Shown: positions 7,697-15,451 of the stretch, piece after piece
How positions within the stretch are numbered: the stretch's first letter is position 1
Layout: every line of letters starts with the position of its first letter
From: Lachnospiraceae bacterium
GTDB taxonomy: Bacteria > Bacillota > Clostridia > Lachnospirales > Lachnospiraceae
DNA length: 44,330 nucleotides
Direction of reading: 5' to 3'
NCBI GenBank assembly: GCA_009774625.1
Contig: VSOB01000024.1
Coordinates: forward strand, 1 to 44,330
Program-made: the position numbers and the translations under genes
The notes under the pieces: generated by a model
Database searches by the model: none
Seen by the model: only the letters and a program-made list of their open reading frames with translations
Told to the model about the DNA's origin: nothing

Positions 7697-9001
7697 TTAT
7701 CGAACTGTTACTGTCATATACAGTTTGCTCATCGCACAGACCGGTGTTACCATGCAGCTCACTGTCACGGATTTCTTATCTGTCCCTTCTGCCACGCTCA
7801 CATCAGCGCCGGAAAAGTTTTCCAGTGCACCAATGCGTTCCAGCTCTCTGCAGTAAACTGCAATATCATTCCACAGCCCGGTCCTTCCAGCCTCATTATT
7901 CTGAGCCTTTCCCAGATATCTGGCGCAGAATGTGACAGCAATGTCATTTCCGATCTGATCCAGTGTACGCACCACCTGGTTTTCCGAAAAATCACTGGTC
8001 TTTTCATCCGAGAAAGATACCAGGGAATTGATATCCGACAGGACTCTGGTCTCTGTTCCCACACTGTGCAGCACAAAATATCCCTGGCCGGTCAACTGTT
8101 CCAGCTCTGACTGTTTCAGCCGGGTATCCACCGTATATTCCCCGTCATAACGCACGTTGGTTAATGTCCGGTTCACTGCGCATCCTGCCTGTGCACCTGT
8201 GACCCACCATACCAGCTCAGGCCCGGCTGCCCCGGTCTCTTTCACTGTATTTTTCACATTGATAATGCCTTCATAATCTGCCGCCCAGTCATGGAGCACA
8301 GTCTGAAACTTCATTCCCATTTCATCCCGCATGCGTCTGGTAAATGCAGCAAACATCCCCTTTACCCCGCTGTCACCGGACAGGCATCCCAGTGTATGGA
8401 AGGAACAGTTCTCCAGTCTGTCAAGGAATCCCTGATACGCCTCCGCATCCGCTTTACTGCCGTTAGTGCCTCCGGTCATTGCCAGTCCGGCCGTTTCCGT
8501 CAATCCGGCATCCTTATGAAATACCACAAACTCATTGTCGATAAGCTCTGCCGGCGAAGATACGGTCTGTCTGTCAATCCTTGCTTCACCCAGCATGGTA
8601 ATCACATCAAACTTCTCCCCGTCTTCCTCATTGGCCTGAATAATGGTAATCAGATCGTTTCCTCTGATCCCGCCGTATCTGGCAGTGCCATATGTATTGG
8701 ACGCCTTTTCACCGCCGTTGAGACGATACAGAAGCGCCGTCCTGGCTCCTTTAAACAATTCCCTGATTCCCTTTACGGGTTCTTCATAGTAAGCATATCC
8801 GAACAGGGATCTTGCTTCCTTTTCAAACTCAGCCGCCTCTACTGTTACCATTGTTTTTTCCGGACCCCAGTCCATCTCTGCTGCCACTGCTGCAATTCCC
8901 CGTTCAGACAGTGCTGCCGACGCACGGCCTGCCGAAATAAAATTGATGTATGCTCCCGGCAGCCTCTTATTCTGTACTGTAAATGTTCCTCCACCTAACA
9001 T
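7697..9001 (-). CDS. Contractile tail sheath protein (XkdK-like)
   Basis: A 434-residue protein from the ATG at 9001. The N-terminus (MLGGGTFTVQNKRLPGAYIN) and the following FISAGRA segment match XkdK-type sheaths. A longer frame reaching 9259 runs inside the upstream gene and is not homologous. The middle has the insertion domain seen in these sheaths, and the C-terminus has the handshake strand with RYLGKAQNNEAGRTGLWNDI and a final TVTVR. The protein forms the outer sheath that contracts. The start overlaps nothing, and the stop of the terminator gene (TGA) is 1 base upstream (TGATATG). Confidence 0.92.
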   Translation of the reverse strand: MLGGGTFTVQNKRLPGAYINFISAGRASAALSERGIAAVAAEMDWGPEKTMVTVEAAEFEKEARSLFGYAYYEEPVKGIRELFKGARTALLYRLNGGEKASNTYGTARYGGIRGNDLITIIQANEEDGEKFDVITMLGEARIDRQTVSSPAELIDNEFVVFHKDAGLTETAGLAMTGGTNGSKADAEAYQGFLDRLENCSFHTLGCLSGDSGVKGMFAAFTRRMRDEMGMKFQTVLHDWAADYEGIINVKNTVKETGAAGPELVWWVTGAQAGCAVNRTLTNVRYDGEYTVDTRLKQSELEQLTGQGYFVLHSVGTETRVLSDINSLVSFSDEKTSDFSENQVVRTLDQIGNDIAVTFCARYLGKAQNNEAGRTGLWNDIAVYCRELERIGALENFSGADVSVAEGTDKKSVTVSCMVTPVCAMSKLYMTVTVR

Positions 9002-9002
9002 A

Positions 9003-9434
9003 TCATTCACCTTTCCTTTCCTGTGTTTTGTCTGTGATTCTGATTTCCGCATGCTCCATAGCCGCATCCGGCTCCTTTTCAAGGAGCACATCATACCGGG
9101 CAAAGAAGTATGCCCTGCCTTCCTGTACCCCGCCCCATGAGGCGTTGCTCCATACGGCATTGCCGTCTGCCATAATGCATTCCAGTGTGTCATACATGCG
9201 TTCCAGAATCCGGGCACATTTTTCTGTGTCTCCTTCTCCCGGAATGTACCGGACCTCAAAGTTCTGCATCTGTGTGCAGCGGCCGCAGGTTCCTTTCACC
9301 CGTTCCACCCGGACTGGAACAATCCGAAAACATGGCCCGTCCGGCCCGCCGGTTCCGTCCGTGTCTATTCTGTATGCTTCGCCAAAGGCTTCCTGCAGTG
9401 CAAAAGCTATTGCCTGAATGGTTTTCTCCAGCAT
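9003..9434 (-). CDS. Tail terminator-like protein (DUF6838-like)
   Basis: A 143-residue protein with the start MLEKTIQAIAFALQEAFGEA and a CFRIVPV strand followed by a cysteine-containing GTCGRCTQMQNFEVRY segment. This pattern is common directly upstream of XkdK-type sheath genes and is annotated as a phage tail terminator family. Tail terminators cap the tube once the tape measure length is reached. I chose the ATG at 9434 because a near-perfect AAAGGAGGTG precedes it. This is the last structural gene before the regulatory genes: no head-tail connector follows. Confidence 0.72.
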   Translation of the reverse strand: MLEKTIQAIAFALQEAFGEAYRIDTDGTGGPDGPCFRIVPVRVERVKGTCGRCTQMQNFEVRYIPGEGDTEKCARILERMYDTLECIMADGNAVWSNASWGGVQEGRAYFFARYDVLLEKEPDAAMEHAEIRITDKTQERKGE

Positions 9435-9500
9435 CCTTTCACCTCCTTTCCTTCCCCGCTTCTGCCCATCTACACCATAACCCATATGGGATGTGTCATT

Positions 9501-9929
9501 CTATGTCATCTTGAAATTCTTCAAAGCAGCCGTATGGATCCGGTGAATATGCTTCCAGCTATATCCCATTTCCTCACAAATGTCCTCCCATTTCTGAAGT
9601 TTGATATAGCGGTGCAGCAGTACCGCCTTTTCCTCATCCTGAGAAAGCCGCTCAATCTTATCTGTGATCTCCCTGCACTTGCGCAGACACAGATATCTGG
9701 ACTTCATATACCGTCGCTCCTCTTCATCCAGCAGCGCCGCATAGCCGGACAGATCTTTGACGGAAAAAACATGGGGCATCCCATCCAGACATACATGAGG
9801 GCTCACCTGCCTGGAACGCATCTCCGCAATCCGCAGTTCAATCCGTTCCAGCTTCCGCACTGCCCGTTCATATCCCTTTAAATATTCTTTTGTTTCCTCT
9901 ATTGTTTCTGTCTGCTTTTCCTTTGTCAT
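9501..9929 (-). CDS. Sigma-region-4-like phage transcription activator (DUF1492/RinA/ArpU type)
   Basis: A 142-residue protein with a basic, helical N-terminal half and a C-terminal sigma-70 region 4-like helix-turn-helix (LSQDEEKAVLLHRYIKLQKW, then EDICEEMGYSWKHIHRIHTA). Related small proteins drive late gene expression in Gram-positive phages. It is the first gene after the minus-strand promoter at 9998-10026 and lies 66 bases before the tail terminator gene, so it probably activates the tail operon. AGGAGG lies 5 bases before the ATG at 9929; a tandem ATG at 9932 is too close to it. Confidence 0.75.
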   Translation of the reverse strand: MTKEKQTETIEETKEYLKGYERAVRKLERIELRIAEMRSRQVSPHVCLDGMPHVFSVKDLSGYAALLDEEERRYMKSRYLCLRKCREITDKIERLSQDEEKAVLLHRYIKLQKWEDICEEMGYSWKHIHRIHTAALKNFKMT

Positions 9930-9971
9930 CATATCCTCCTTTTCTCCTCCCTCTCATTTTTTGTATTTTAT

Positions 9972-9990
9972 AGTTGAGATATTCTCAACT
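9972..9990. promoter_or_regulatory. Palindromic repressor operator AGTTGAGA-TAT-TCTCAACT
   Basis: A perfect 8-base inverted repeat with a 3-base spacer, 8 bases downstream of the -10 of the minus-strand promoter. The half-site ATTCTCAACT recurs identically at 10071-10080, between the -35 and -10 of the repressor promoter, and a weaker TTTCTCAATT is at 10041-10050. This is the arrangement expected for an XRE repressor that blocks the tail operon and controls itself. Confidence 0.75.
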
Positions 9991-9997
9991 TTTTCTC

Positions 9998-10026
9998 ATC
10001 ATAGCATCCTGATTTCAGACTGTCAA
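9998..10026 (-). promoter_or_regulatory. Sigma-A promoter of the tail operon
   Basis: On the minus strand TTGACA (10021-10026), 17 bases, then TATGAT (9998-10003). It reads into the sigma-like activator gene starting at 9929. The palindromic operator at 9972-9990 lies just downstream, where a bound repressor would obstruct it. Confidence 0.75.
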
Positions 10027-10063
10027 TGAAATTTTAAGTTTTTCTCAATTACCAAAAAGTTTC

Positions 10064-10092
10064 TTGATAAATTCTCAACTTTCAGGTATACT
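10064..10092 (+). promoter_or_regulatory. Sigma-A promoter of the repressor-ImmA pair
   Basis: TTGATA (10064-10069), 17 bases, then TATACT (10087-10092), followed 36 bases later by the repressor ATG. The operator half-site ATTCTCAACT at 10071-10080 lies in the spacer, which implies autoregulation. Confidence 0.72.
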
Positions 10093-10127
10093 ATAAGCAA
10101 CGGAGAACACAGCACAGGAGGACGCCT

Positions 10128-10652
10128 ATGGCACCTATGGAAAAAGCCCAGCTAAAAGACCGGCTGAAATATGCACTCGCCCGGCGCGGTATGCGGCAGA
10201 CAGATCTGGCAAATCACTGCGGATTTGATAAAGGCCAGCTCAGTTCATGGCTCTCGGGCAAGTACAGGCCCAGGCAGCATAACATAGAAAAACTGGCCCA
10301 GGCCCTGTCTGTCAATGAGGCGTGGCTGATGGGGTATGACGCACCTATGGAACGCCTTGCAGATAACAGCCGGGACAGTGTCTCTTCCTCTGCTTCCGGT
10401 CTTTTGGCAGAAAGCGTTCCCTGCCTGGGCGGCAATCAGCCCCTCCCTCCCATCATCAGCCGCTGTTACGGGCTGTTAAACACTGAAAACAGAGCCAAAG
10501 CTGATAAATATATTAAAAATTTGTACGAATTACAGTCCATACAGACAGAAAACGAGCAGCTTCTGAACGCTGCCCATGAACGGACCGATGTTTCTGTCAC
10601 TGAAGAAATGAAACGGCAGGACAACGAACTGATGGACAGTGATGAATTTTAG
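10128..10652 (+). CDS. XRE/cI-like repressor
   Basis: A 174-residue protein. Residues of about 6-65 form a helix-turn-helix: RLKYALARRGMRQTDLANHC, then GFDKGQLSSWLSGKYRP, then the helix ending LSVNEAWLMGYDAPM. This is the cI/SinR type. The C-terminal half is hydrophilic and lacks a recognisable LexA-type Ser/Lys protease. Inactivation therefore probably depends on the ImmA-like partner encoded 18 bases downstream, as in ICEBs1 ImmR/ImmA. AGGAGG lies 6 bases before the ATG. It is divergent to the tail operon across a region with three operator-like sites. Confidence 0.85.
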   Translation: MAPMEKAQLKDRLKYALARRGMRQTDLANHCGFDKGQLSSWLSGKYRPRQHNIEKLAQALSVNEAWLMGYDAPMERLADNSRDSVSSSASGLLAESVPCLGGNQPLPPIISRCYGLLNTENRAKADKYIKNLYELQSIQTENEQLLNAAHERTDVSVTEEMKRQDNELMDSDEF

Positions 10653-10670
10653 AAAAAGGAGATTTGCCTG

Positions 10671-11132
10671 ATGACTTATGAAGATTTGCTGAAAGAAGCC
10701 GATTCTCATGAGCTGATAACCAAGGAAAAGCCATTGTGCGCATATGACGGACGAATTAAGGGAAAACGGATTGCAATCCGAAAGGATCTGTCCGAGTCCG
10801 CAAAGAAATGTGTACTGGCAGAAGAATTGGGACATTATTATACCACGGCCGGCAATATTCTGGATCAGAATGACGATCTTTCCCGGAAGCAGGAACTCCG
10901 TGCAAGAATATGGGCATATGACAAGATGATTGGGCTGACCGGCATTATCAACGCTTACCGCCACGGCTGCCGTACTCTGTATGATGTAGCCGAATATCTG
11001 GAAGTGACAGAATCCTTTCTGTCAGAAGCCCTGGGGCAGTACAAACGCAAATATGGCACCCATGTAACTCTGGATCATTATGTCATTCTTTTTGAGCCTT
11101 CTCTGGGGGTACTGGAAATCAAAAGCCCCTGA
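10671..11132 (+). CDS. ImmA/IrrE-family metallopeptidase-like anti-repressor
   Basis: A 153-residue protein with the ImmA core helix CVLAEELGHYYTTAGNILDQ. The usual HExxH zinc motif is EELGH here, so the first histidine is glutamate. The second motif (KQELRARIWAYDKMIG) supplies the acidic residue expected about 30 residues later. In ICEBs1-like systems ImmA cleaves the adjacent repressor after a host signal, which fits the gene's position. The altered ligand means that activity should not be assumed, although this variant appears to be common in Firmicute members. AAGGAG precedes the ATG by 9 bases. Confidence 0.8.
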   Translation: MTYEDLLKEADSHELITKEKPLCAYDGRIKGKRIAIRKDLSESAKKCVLAEELGHYYTTAGNILDQNDDLSRKQELRARIWAYDKMIGLTGIINAYRHGCRTLYDVAEYLEVTESFLSEALGQYKRKYGTHVTLDHYVILFEPSLGVLEIKSP

Positions 11133-11191
11133 TGCAAAGCCGGGAAGGAAAAGATTTCCGTTTTGGTTTTTATAAAAAATCAAAAAAACAA

Positions 11192-11220
11192 TTGACAAAA
11201 TACCCCATATGGAGTATTCT
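11192..11220 (+). promoter_or_regulatory. Promoter of the tRNA-Thr gene
   Basis: A perfect TTGACA (11192-11197), 17 bases, then TATTCT (11215-11220). The tRNA begins 13 bases later, so the transcript has almost no leader. Confidence 0.75.
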
Positions 11221-11232
11221 AATATAGGTCTT

Positions 11233-11305
11233 GCTGCCGTGGCTCAGTCGGTAGAGCGTCGCATTGGTAGTGCGGAGGTCACGGGTCCGATTCCCGTCGG
11301 CAGCT
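11233..11305 (+). tRNA. tRNA-Thr (anticodon GGT)
   Basis: A 73-base cloverleaf. The acceptor stem is GCTGCCG/CGGCAGC with discriminator T. The D arm is GCTC...GAGC. The anticodon stem is TCGCA/TGCGG with loop TTGGTAG, giving anticodon GGT (reads ACC/ACU, Thr). The T arm is ACGGG-TCCGATT-CCCGT. The 3' CCA is not encoded. It has its own promoter and a terminator. It marks the border between the tail module and core genes, and tRNA genes are frequent integration points. Confidence 0.93.
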
Positions 11306-11316
11306 GATGAAAAAAA

Positions 11317-11351
11317 GCGTATGTTGGTTCAACCAGCATACGCCTTTTTTT
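11317..11351 (+). terminator. Rho-independent terminator after tRNA-Thr
   Basis: The stem GCGTATGTTGGT pairs with ACCAGCATACGC (one G-U pair) around the loop TCAA, followed by seven T residues. It starts 11 bases after the tRNA. Confidence 0.9.
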
Positions 11352-11388
11352 GATTTCATAGGAAAGTAAAGAAAAATGTTGTCATATT

Positions 11389-12018
11389 TTATTCCTGTTT
11401 CCTGATTGCCCGGCGCAGCTTGCTCTTGATTCTCTGCAGCGCATTGTCTGTGGATTTCCCGTCCCTGCCAAGCACCCTTGCAATCTGTATATAGCCCATT
11501 CCGGTCAGATACAGGTCCAGCACCTGCTTTTCAAAGCCGCTCAGTTCTTTTTCAATGGTCTTTTCCAACAGCTCCATATTTTCTCTGTCGATCCATTTTT
11601 CTTCCGGACTCTTCTCCGACAGAGAGCTGAGCACATTGACCAGCTCGGTTTCCTCTCCGCCGTTTTCTCCCTTCTGAGATACGTCGCTGTACAGAGAAAT
11701 ATAAGAATTCAGCGGAGAATGCTTTTTTCGCCGGGAAGCCTGTACTGCCGTATACATCTGGCGCGATACGCACAGATCGGCAAAAGTCAGAAAACTGGCA
11801 TCTCTCCCCATATCATAATCCCGCAGCGCCTTAAACAGCCCGATCATCCCCTCCTGAATCAGATCTTCACTGTCCGCCCCCAGAATATACATGGACTTCG
11901 CTTTGCTGCGTACCAGATTTTTATATTTGTCCATCAAAAAATCCGTGATACCCGTTTCCCCGTCCCGCAGCCGTACAATCAGTTCTTCGTCGCTGCTTCC
12001 GGTATAATCCTTCTCCAT
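11389..12018 (-). CDS. sigH: RNA polymerase sigma-H factor
   Basis: A 209-residue sigma-70 family protein of SigH/Spo0H size. Region 2 is clear (FLMDKYKNLVRSKAKSMYIL, then GADSEDLIQEGMIGLFKALR and SFLTFADLCVSRQMYTAVQA). Region 4 is at the C-terminus (GFEKQVLDLYLTGMGYIQIA to ALQRIKSKLRRAI). SigH drives the transition to stationary phase and early sporulation. Its place next to rlmB, mrnC and cysS is the conserved Firmicute order, which supports the identity. It ends 6 bases after the rlmB stop on the same strand. Confidence 0.92.
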   Translation of the reverse strand: MEKDYTGSSDEELIVRLRDGETGITDFLMDKYKNLVRSKAKSMYILGADSEDLIQEGMIGLFKALRDYDMGRDASFLTFADLCVSRQMYTAVQASRRKKHSPLNSYISLYSDVSQKGENGGEETELVNVLSSLSEKSPEEKWIDRENMELLEKTIEKELSGFEKQVLDLYLTGMGYIQIARVLGRDGKSTDNALQRIKSKLRRAIRKQE

Positions 12019-12024
12019 CTCCCC

Positions 12025-12771
12025 TCATCCTTTTCCCATTCTCTGGCGCACGATTTCATAGGCCAGTACCCCGGCTGCCACTGAAGCATTCAGGGAATCA
12101 ATGCTCCCCCTCATGGGAATCGACGCAGTCAGATCGCATTTTTCCCGGATCAGCCGTCCCACGCCCTCTCCTTCGCTGCCGATTACCAGTCCGATGGGGC
12201 CTTTCAGATCCAGATCATACATGACCGTCCCCGCCATATCCGCACAGACAAACCAAAGACCCTCTTTCTTCAATTCCTCAATGGTTCTTCCCAGATTGGT
12301 CACTTTGGCCACCGGCGTATCATTCAAAGCGCCCGCAGAAGTCCGGGCCACCGTGGCTGTCAGTCCCACTGCCCTGTTTTTGGGAATGATCACACCGTGT
12401 GCACCTGCCAGATTGGCAGTCCGGATAATGGCTCCCAGATTGTGTGGGTCCTCAATATTATCCAGCAATATTAAAAACGGCGGCTCTCCCTTATTCTGCG
12501 CCGCCCTGAGCATCTCCTCCACTTCCACATAGGCATAGGCTGCCACATAAGCGATTACCCCCTGATGCTTCCCGGTCTGGGAAATCTGATCCAGCCGTTC
12601 CCTGGTCATGTATTTGATATAAGTCCCATGCTTTTGGGCCTCCCGCCGGATGGTCATAACCGGCCCGTCATGGCAGCCGTCCAGAAGGTACAGCTTGTCT
12701 ATCGGACGTTTGGACCGATAGGCTTCGATCACCGCATTCCGTCCTTCTATCACAGATGTTTCCTGTTTCAT
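12025..12771 (-). CDS. rlmB: 23S rRNA 2'-O-methyltransferase RlmB (TrmH/SpoU family)
   Basis: A 248-residue protein. The N-terminal substrate-binding domain (VIEGRNAVIEAYRSKRPIDK) is followed by the SPOUT knot motifs: motif 1 NLGAIIRTANLAGAHGVIIP, motif 2 GLVIGSEGEGVGRLIREKCD, motif 3 SIPMRGSIDSLNASVAAGVL. It methylates a guanosine 2'-OH in 23S rRNA (G2251 in E. coli numbering). The start overlaps the mrnC stop by 4 bases (ATGA). Part of the cysE-cysS-mrnC-rlmB-sigH block. Confidence 0.93.
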   Translation of the reverse strand: MKQETSVIEGRNAVIEAYRSKRPIDKLYLLDGCHDGPVMTIRREAQKHGTYIKYMTRERLDQISQTGKHQGVIAYVAAYAYVEVEEMLRAAQNKGEPPFLILLDNIEDPHNLGAIIRTANLAGAHGVIIPKNRAVGLTATVARTSAGALNDTPVAKVTNLGRTIEELKKEGLWFVCADMAGTVMYDLDLKGPIGLVIGSEGEGVGRLIREKCDLTASIPMRGSIDSLNASVAAGVLAYEIVRQRMGKG

Positions 12772-13232
12772 AAACCATTCCTTTCCCCGGCCGCTGCCAG
12801 CAGCCCGGTTCTCTCCAGTCCCAGTCTGACCAGTTCCAGTATCCGCTCCAGCCTGTCCGAAAGATACAGATAACCGATCAGGGCTTCCAGTCCCGTGGCT
12901 TTTCGATACTCCTCAATGGATGCGTTTTTTGCCGCCGTATGGGATTTGGCGTTTCTGCCCCGCCGGTATACAGCCTCTTCCTCCTGGGTCAGTACATCCT
13001 GCAGGGCTTCTATCACAGATGCCTGCGCCCCTGCATTCACATATCTGACCGCGCCCCGGTGCAGCAGATTGGCGGCTCTGTTTCCCTGCTCCACTACAAC
13101 AGTACGGATAATCAGGTCATATACCGCGTCTCCCATATAAGCAAGTGCAAGAGGAGAGTAGCTGCGGACATCCGGCTGCCTGCAGCCAAATGTATCTCTG
13201 ACCTGTTCCAGTATACTTACACCCGCTTCCAT
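12768..13232 (-). CDS. mrnC: Mini-ribonuclease III
   Basis: A 154-residue protein consisting of an RNase III catalytic domain without the dsRNA-binding domain. The signature SPLALAYMGDAVYDLIIRT holds the catalytic Asp, and RRGRNAKSHTAAKN is the conserved basic stretch. Mini-III matures 23S rRNA ends in Firmicutes. The start overlaps the cysS stop by 16 bases, and the stop overlaps rlmB by 4. It is the normal cysS neighbour. Confidence 0.93.
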   Translation of the reverse strand: MEAGVSILEQVRDTFGCRQPDVRSYSPLALAYMGDAVYDLIIRTVVVEQGNRAANLLHRGAVRYVNAGAQASVIEALQDVLTQEEEAVYRRGRNAKSHTAAKNASIEEYRKATGLEALIGYLYLSDRLERILELVRLGLERTGLLAAAGERNGL

Positions 13233-14626
13233 TTTACGCCTTCCCGCGTATCTTCCAGTGCGATCCCTTTTTCCAGCAGCTCGCTGCGGATAGCATCCGC
13301 TCTTACAAAATCCTTTGCTTTTCTGGCTTCCTGCCGCTGGGCAATCATAGCTTCGATGTCTGCATCCAGAAGCGTTTCCTGTTTCTCTGTCACCAGGCCC
13401 AGAATATCCGAAAGCATCCTGATCTCCGCCAGCAAAGCGGACAAAAAAGCCCGGGAGCTTTCTGAGGACGCGTGGGTATTGGCAAACCTTACCAGATCAA
13501 AGACTGCGGAAATGGCATCGGCCGTATTGAAATCATCCTCCATCGCCTCTTCAAACCCAGCCCGAAATCCGTCGGCCTCCCGCAGCAATGCCTCTTCCCC
13601 ATCCAAAAGCTGTTCCTGTTCTGCGTGCTCTGACAGAAATTTCAGGTTCTCCGCACAGGTCACGATTCTTTCCAGTCCGTTTCCCGCTGCCTCCATCAGT
13701 TCCTGACTGAAGTTCAGCGGACTCCGGTAATGAGCGGACAGCATAAAAAACCGCAATACCTGCAGATCATACTGCTCCGCAATATCCCTGACGGTAAAGA
13801 AATTACCCAGGGACTTGGACATTTTCTTATGATCAATGTTCAAAAAGCCATTGTGCATCCAATATCTGGCAAAAGTCTTTCCGTTGGCTGCCTCCGACTG
13901 GGCAATTTCATTTTCATGGTGAGGGAAAATCAGATCTTCTCCCCCTGCATGGATGTCGATTTCCTCTCCCAGATATTTCCGGCTCATCACAGAGCATTCG
14001 ATATGCCATCCCGGACGTCCCTGGCACCAGTCTGACTCCCAGTAAGGCTCGCCTTCCTTTTTCGGCTTCCAGAGCACAAAATCCAGTGCGTCCTCCTTCT
14101 GATCCTCTCCGGATACCAGCAGGGAACGGCCTCCGCTGCGCAGATCATCCAGATTTTTATGAGAAAGTTTGCCATACCCGTCAAAACTCCGGGTGCGGAA
14201 ATAAACCGTACCGTCCGCCGCCACATAAGCATGGTTTTTATCCAGCAGTGTCTGAATCATTTCCAGCATTCCGGCAATCTCCTCTGTAGCCAGAGGGTGT
14301 GATGTGGCAGGACGGACATGCATGGCCTCCATATCTTTTTTGCATTCCTCGATATAACGTCTGGAAATCACAGAGGCATCCACCCCCTCTTCCATCGCCT
14401 TTTTGATGATCTTATCATCCACATCTGTAAAATTGGATACAAAATTCACTTCGTATCCCTTATATTCCATATAGCGGCGCACTGTATCAAATACAATCAT
14501 AGGACGGGCATTGCCGATATGAATCAGATTGTACACGGTGGGCCCGCACACATACATCCGTACTTTACCCGGCTCAATGGGTACAAACTCCTCTTTTTTA
14601 CCTGAAAGCGTATTATAAATTTTCAT
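13217..14626 (-). CDS. cysS: Cysteine-tRNA ligase
   Basis: A 469-residue class I aminoacyl-tRNA synthetase. Features are YVCGPTVYNLIHIGNARP (zinc-ligand Cys and the HIGN form of the HIGH motif, about residues 26-43), the C-[WH]-IECSVMS and HxxE zinc region (PHHENEIAQSEAA), and KKMSKSLGN near residue 270. The C-terminal DALR-type helices follow. It charges tRNA-Cys with cysteine. It overlaps mrnC by 16 bases and the cysE stop by 14, which gives a cysteine-supply operon layout. Confidence 0.95.
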   Translation of the reverse strand: MKIYNTLSGKKEEFVPIEPGKVRMYVCGPTVYNLIHIGNARPMIVFDTVRRYMEYKGYEVNFVSNFTDVDDKIIKKAMEEGVDASVISRRYIEECKKDMEAMHVRPATSHPLATEEIAGMLEMIQTLLDKNHAYVAADGTVYFRTRSFDGYGKLSHKNLDDLRSGGRSLLVSGEDQKEDALDFVLWKPKKEGEPYWESDWCQGRPGWHIECSVMSRKYLGEEIDIHAGGEDLIFPHHENEIAQSEAANGKTFARYWMHNGFLNIDHKKMSKSLGNFFTVRDIAEQYDLQVLRFFMLSAHYRSPLNFSQELMEAAGNGLERIVTCAENLKFLSEHAEQEQLLDGEEALLREADGFRAGFEEAMEDDFNTADAISAVFDLVRFANTHASSESSRAFLSALLAEIRMLSDILGLVTEKQETLLDADIEAMIAQRQEARKAKDFVRADAIRSELLEKGIALEDTREGVKWKRV

Positions 14627-15326
14627 GGTTGCCTCTCCTCTCAGCCGATTTTTCTCTGTCGGCCTCTCTTTTCAGCAATTTGAACTGCTTCTCCAGCTCC
14701 AGCAGCCGATTGGTCAGAACGCTGTTGGACTCTTGCAGATTCTGAATGTCCTCCCTGACCGGGTCCGGCAGATCCGTATGGTTCATTTCTTCTCTGGGAA
14801 ATGCTGTATTGTGCCGTTTTACCACCCGGCCCGGTACACCCACCACAGTGGAATTGGGCGGCACCGCCTTGAGTACCACGCTGCCCGCACCGATCTTGGA
14901 ATTGGCTCCTATGGTAAAAGAACCCAGTATCTTGGCTCCGGCGCTGATCATCACATTGTCCTCAATGGTGGGATGCCGTTTGCCATGCTCCTTGCCTGTA
15001 CCGCCCAGAGTCACTCCCTGATACAGGGTCACATTATTCCCGATAATGGTAGTTTCTCCAATGATCACACCGTTTCCGTGGTCAATAAAAAAGCCTTCCC
15101 CGATCTCTGCGCCCGGATGGATCTCGATCCCCGTTTTGCGCACACCCCTCTGGGAAATCCACCTTGCCAGGAAATAATGACCGTTTTTGTATAATTTATG
15201 GGCAAGCCGATAGTGCAGCATCACCTTAAAACTGGGATATAAAAATACCTCCATCCAGGAATGGATGGCCGGATCCCGCTCCCTGATAATACGGATTTCG
15301 TCCCGAACCCGTCTGATAAGTCCCAT
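14613..15326 (-). CDS. cysE: Serine O-acetyltransferase
   Basis: A 237-residue protein making O-acetylserine from serine and acetyl-CoA, the first step of cysteine synthesis. The N-terminal helical part (RDEIRIIRERDPAIHSWMEV) leads into a left-handed beta-helix with hexapeptide repeats (GIEIHPGAEIGEGFFIDHGN, then GVIIGETTIIGNNVTLYQGV and TLGGTGKEHGKRHPTI). These contain the catalytic DHG and HG-K-RHP signatures. The C-terminus is coiled-coil-like (LLELEKQFKLLKREADREKS). I chose the ATG at 15326, with GGGGAGAG upstream. A longer frame to 15428 is unlikely. Confidence 0.92.
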   Translation of the reverse strand: MGLIRRVRDEIRIIRERDPAIHSWMEVFLYPSFKVMLHYRLAHKLYKNGHYFLARWISQRGVRKTGIEIHPGAEIGEGFFIDHGNGVIIGETTIIGNNVTLYQGVTLGGTGKEHGKRHPTIEDNVMISAGAKILGSFTIGANSKIGAGSVVLKAVPPNSTVVGVPGRVVKRHNTAFPREEMNHTDLPDPVREDIQNLQESNSVLTNRLLELEKQFKLLKREADREKSAERRGNHENL

Positions 15327-15451
15327 ACCGAATCTCTCCCCGCTTTTCCTCCGTTGTGCACAGGCTCCTGCCTCCTGCGGCATAAACGGCGTCACATGTC
15401 TGATATAAGCTATGCAAAACAGCGGCATTTTGACAAAGCATTTCCTGTGAT

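Noticed and set aside
8990..9259. Longer sheath protein start at 9259
   Set aside because: The extra N-terminal part lies inside the tail terminator gene and is not sheath-like; ATG 9001 gives the expected family start.
1..11132. Complete prophage
   Set aside because: No terminase, portal, capsid, connector, integrase or replication genes appear on the visible side of the tail genes, so a tail-only island fits better. The left end is not visible.
11133..11185. Terminator after the ImmA-like gene
   Set aside because: Only a 5-base stem (GGAAA/TTTCC) with a broken T run; too weak to call.
12939..13706. Plus-strand open frame (255 codons)
   Set aside because: It is opposite mrnC and cysS, which are fully supported; serine-rich antisense composition.
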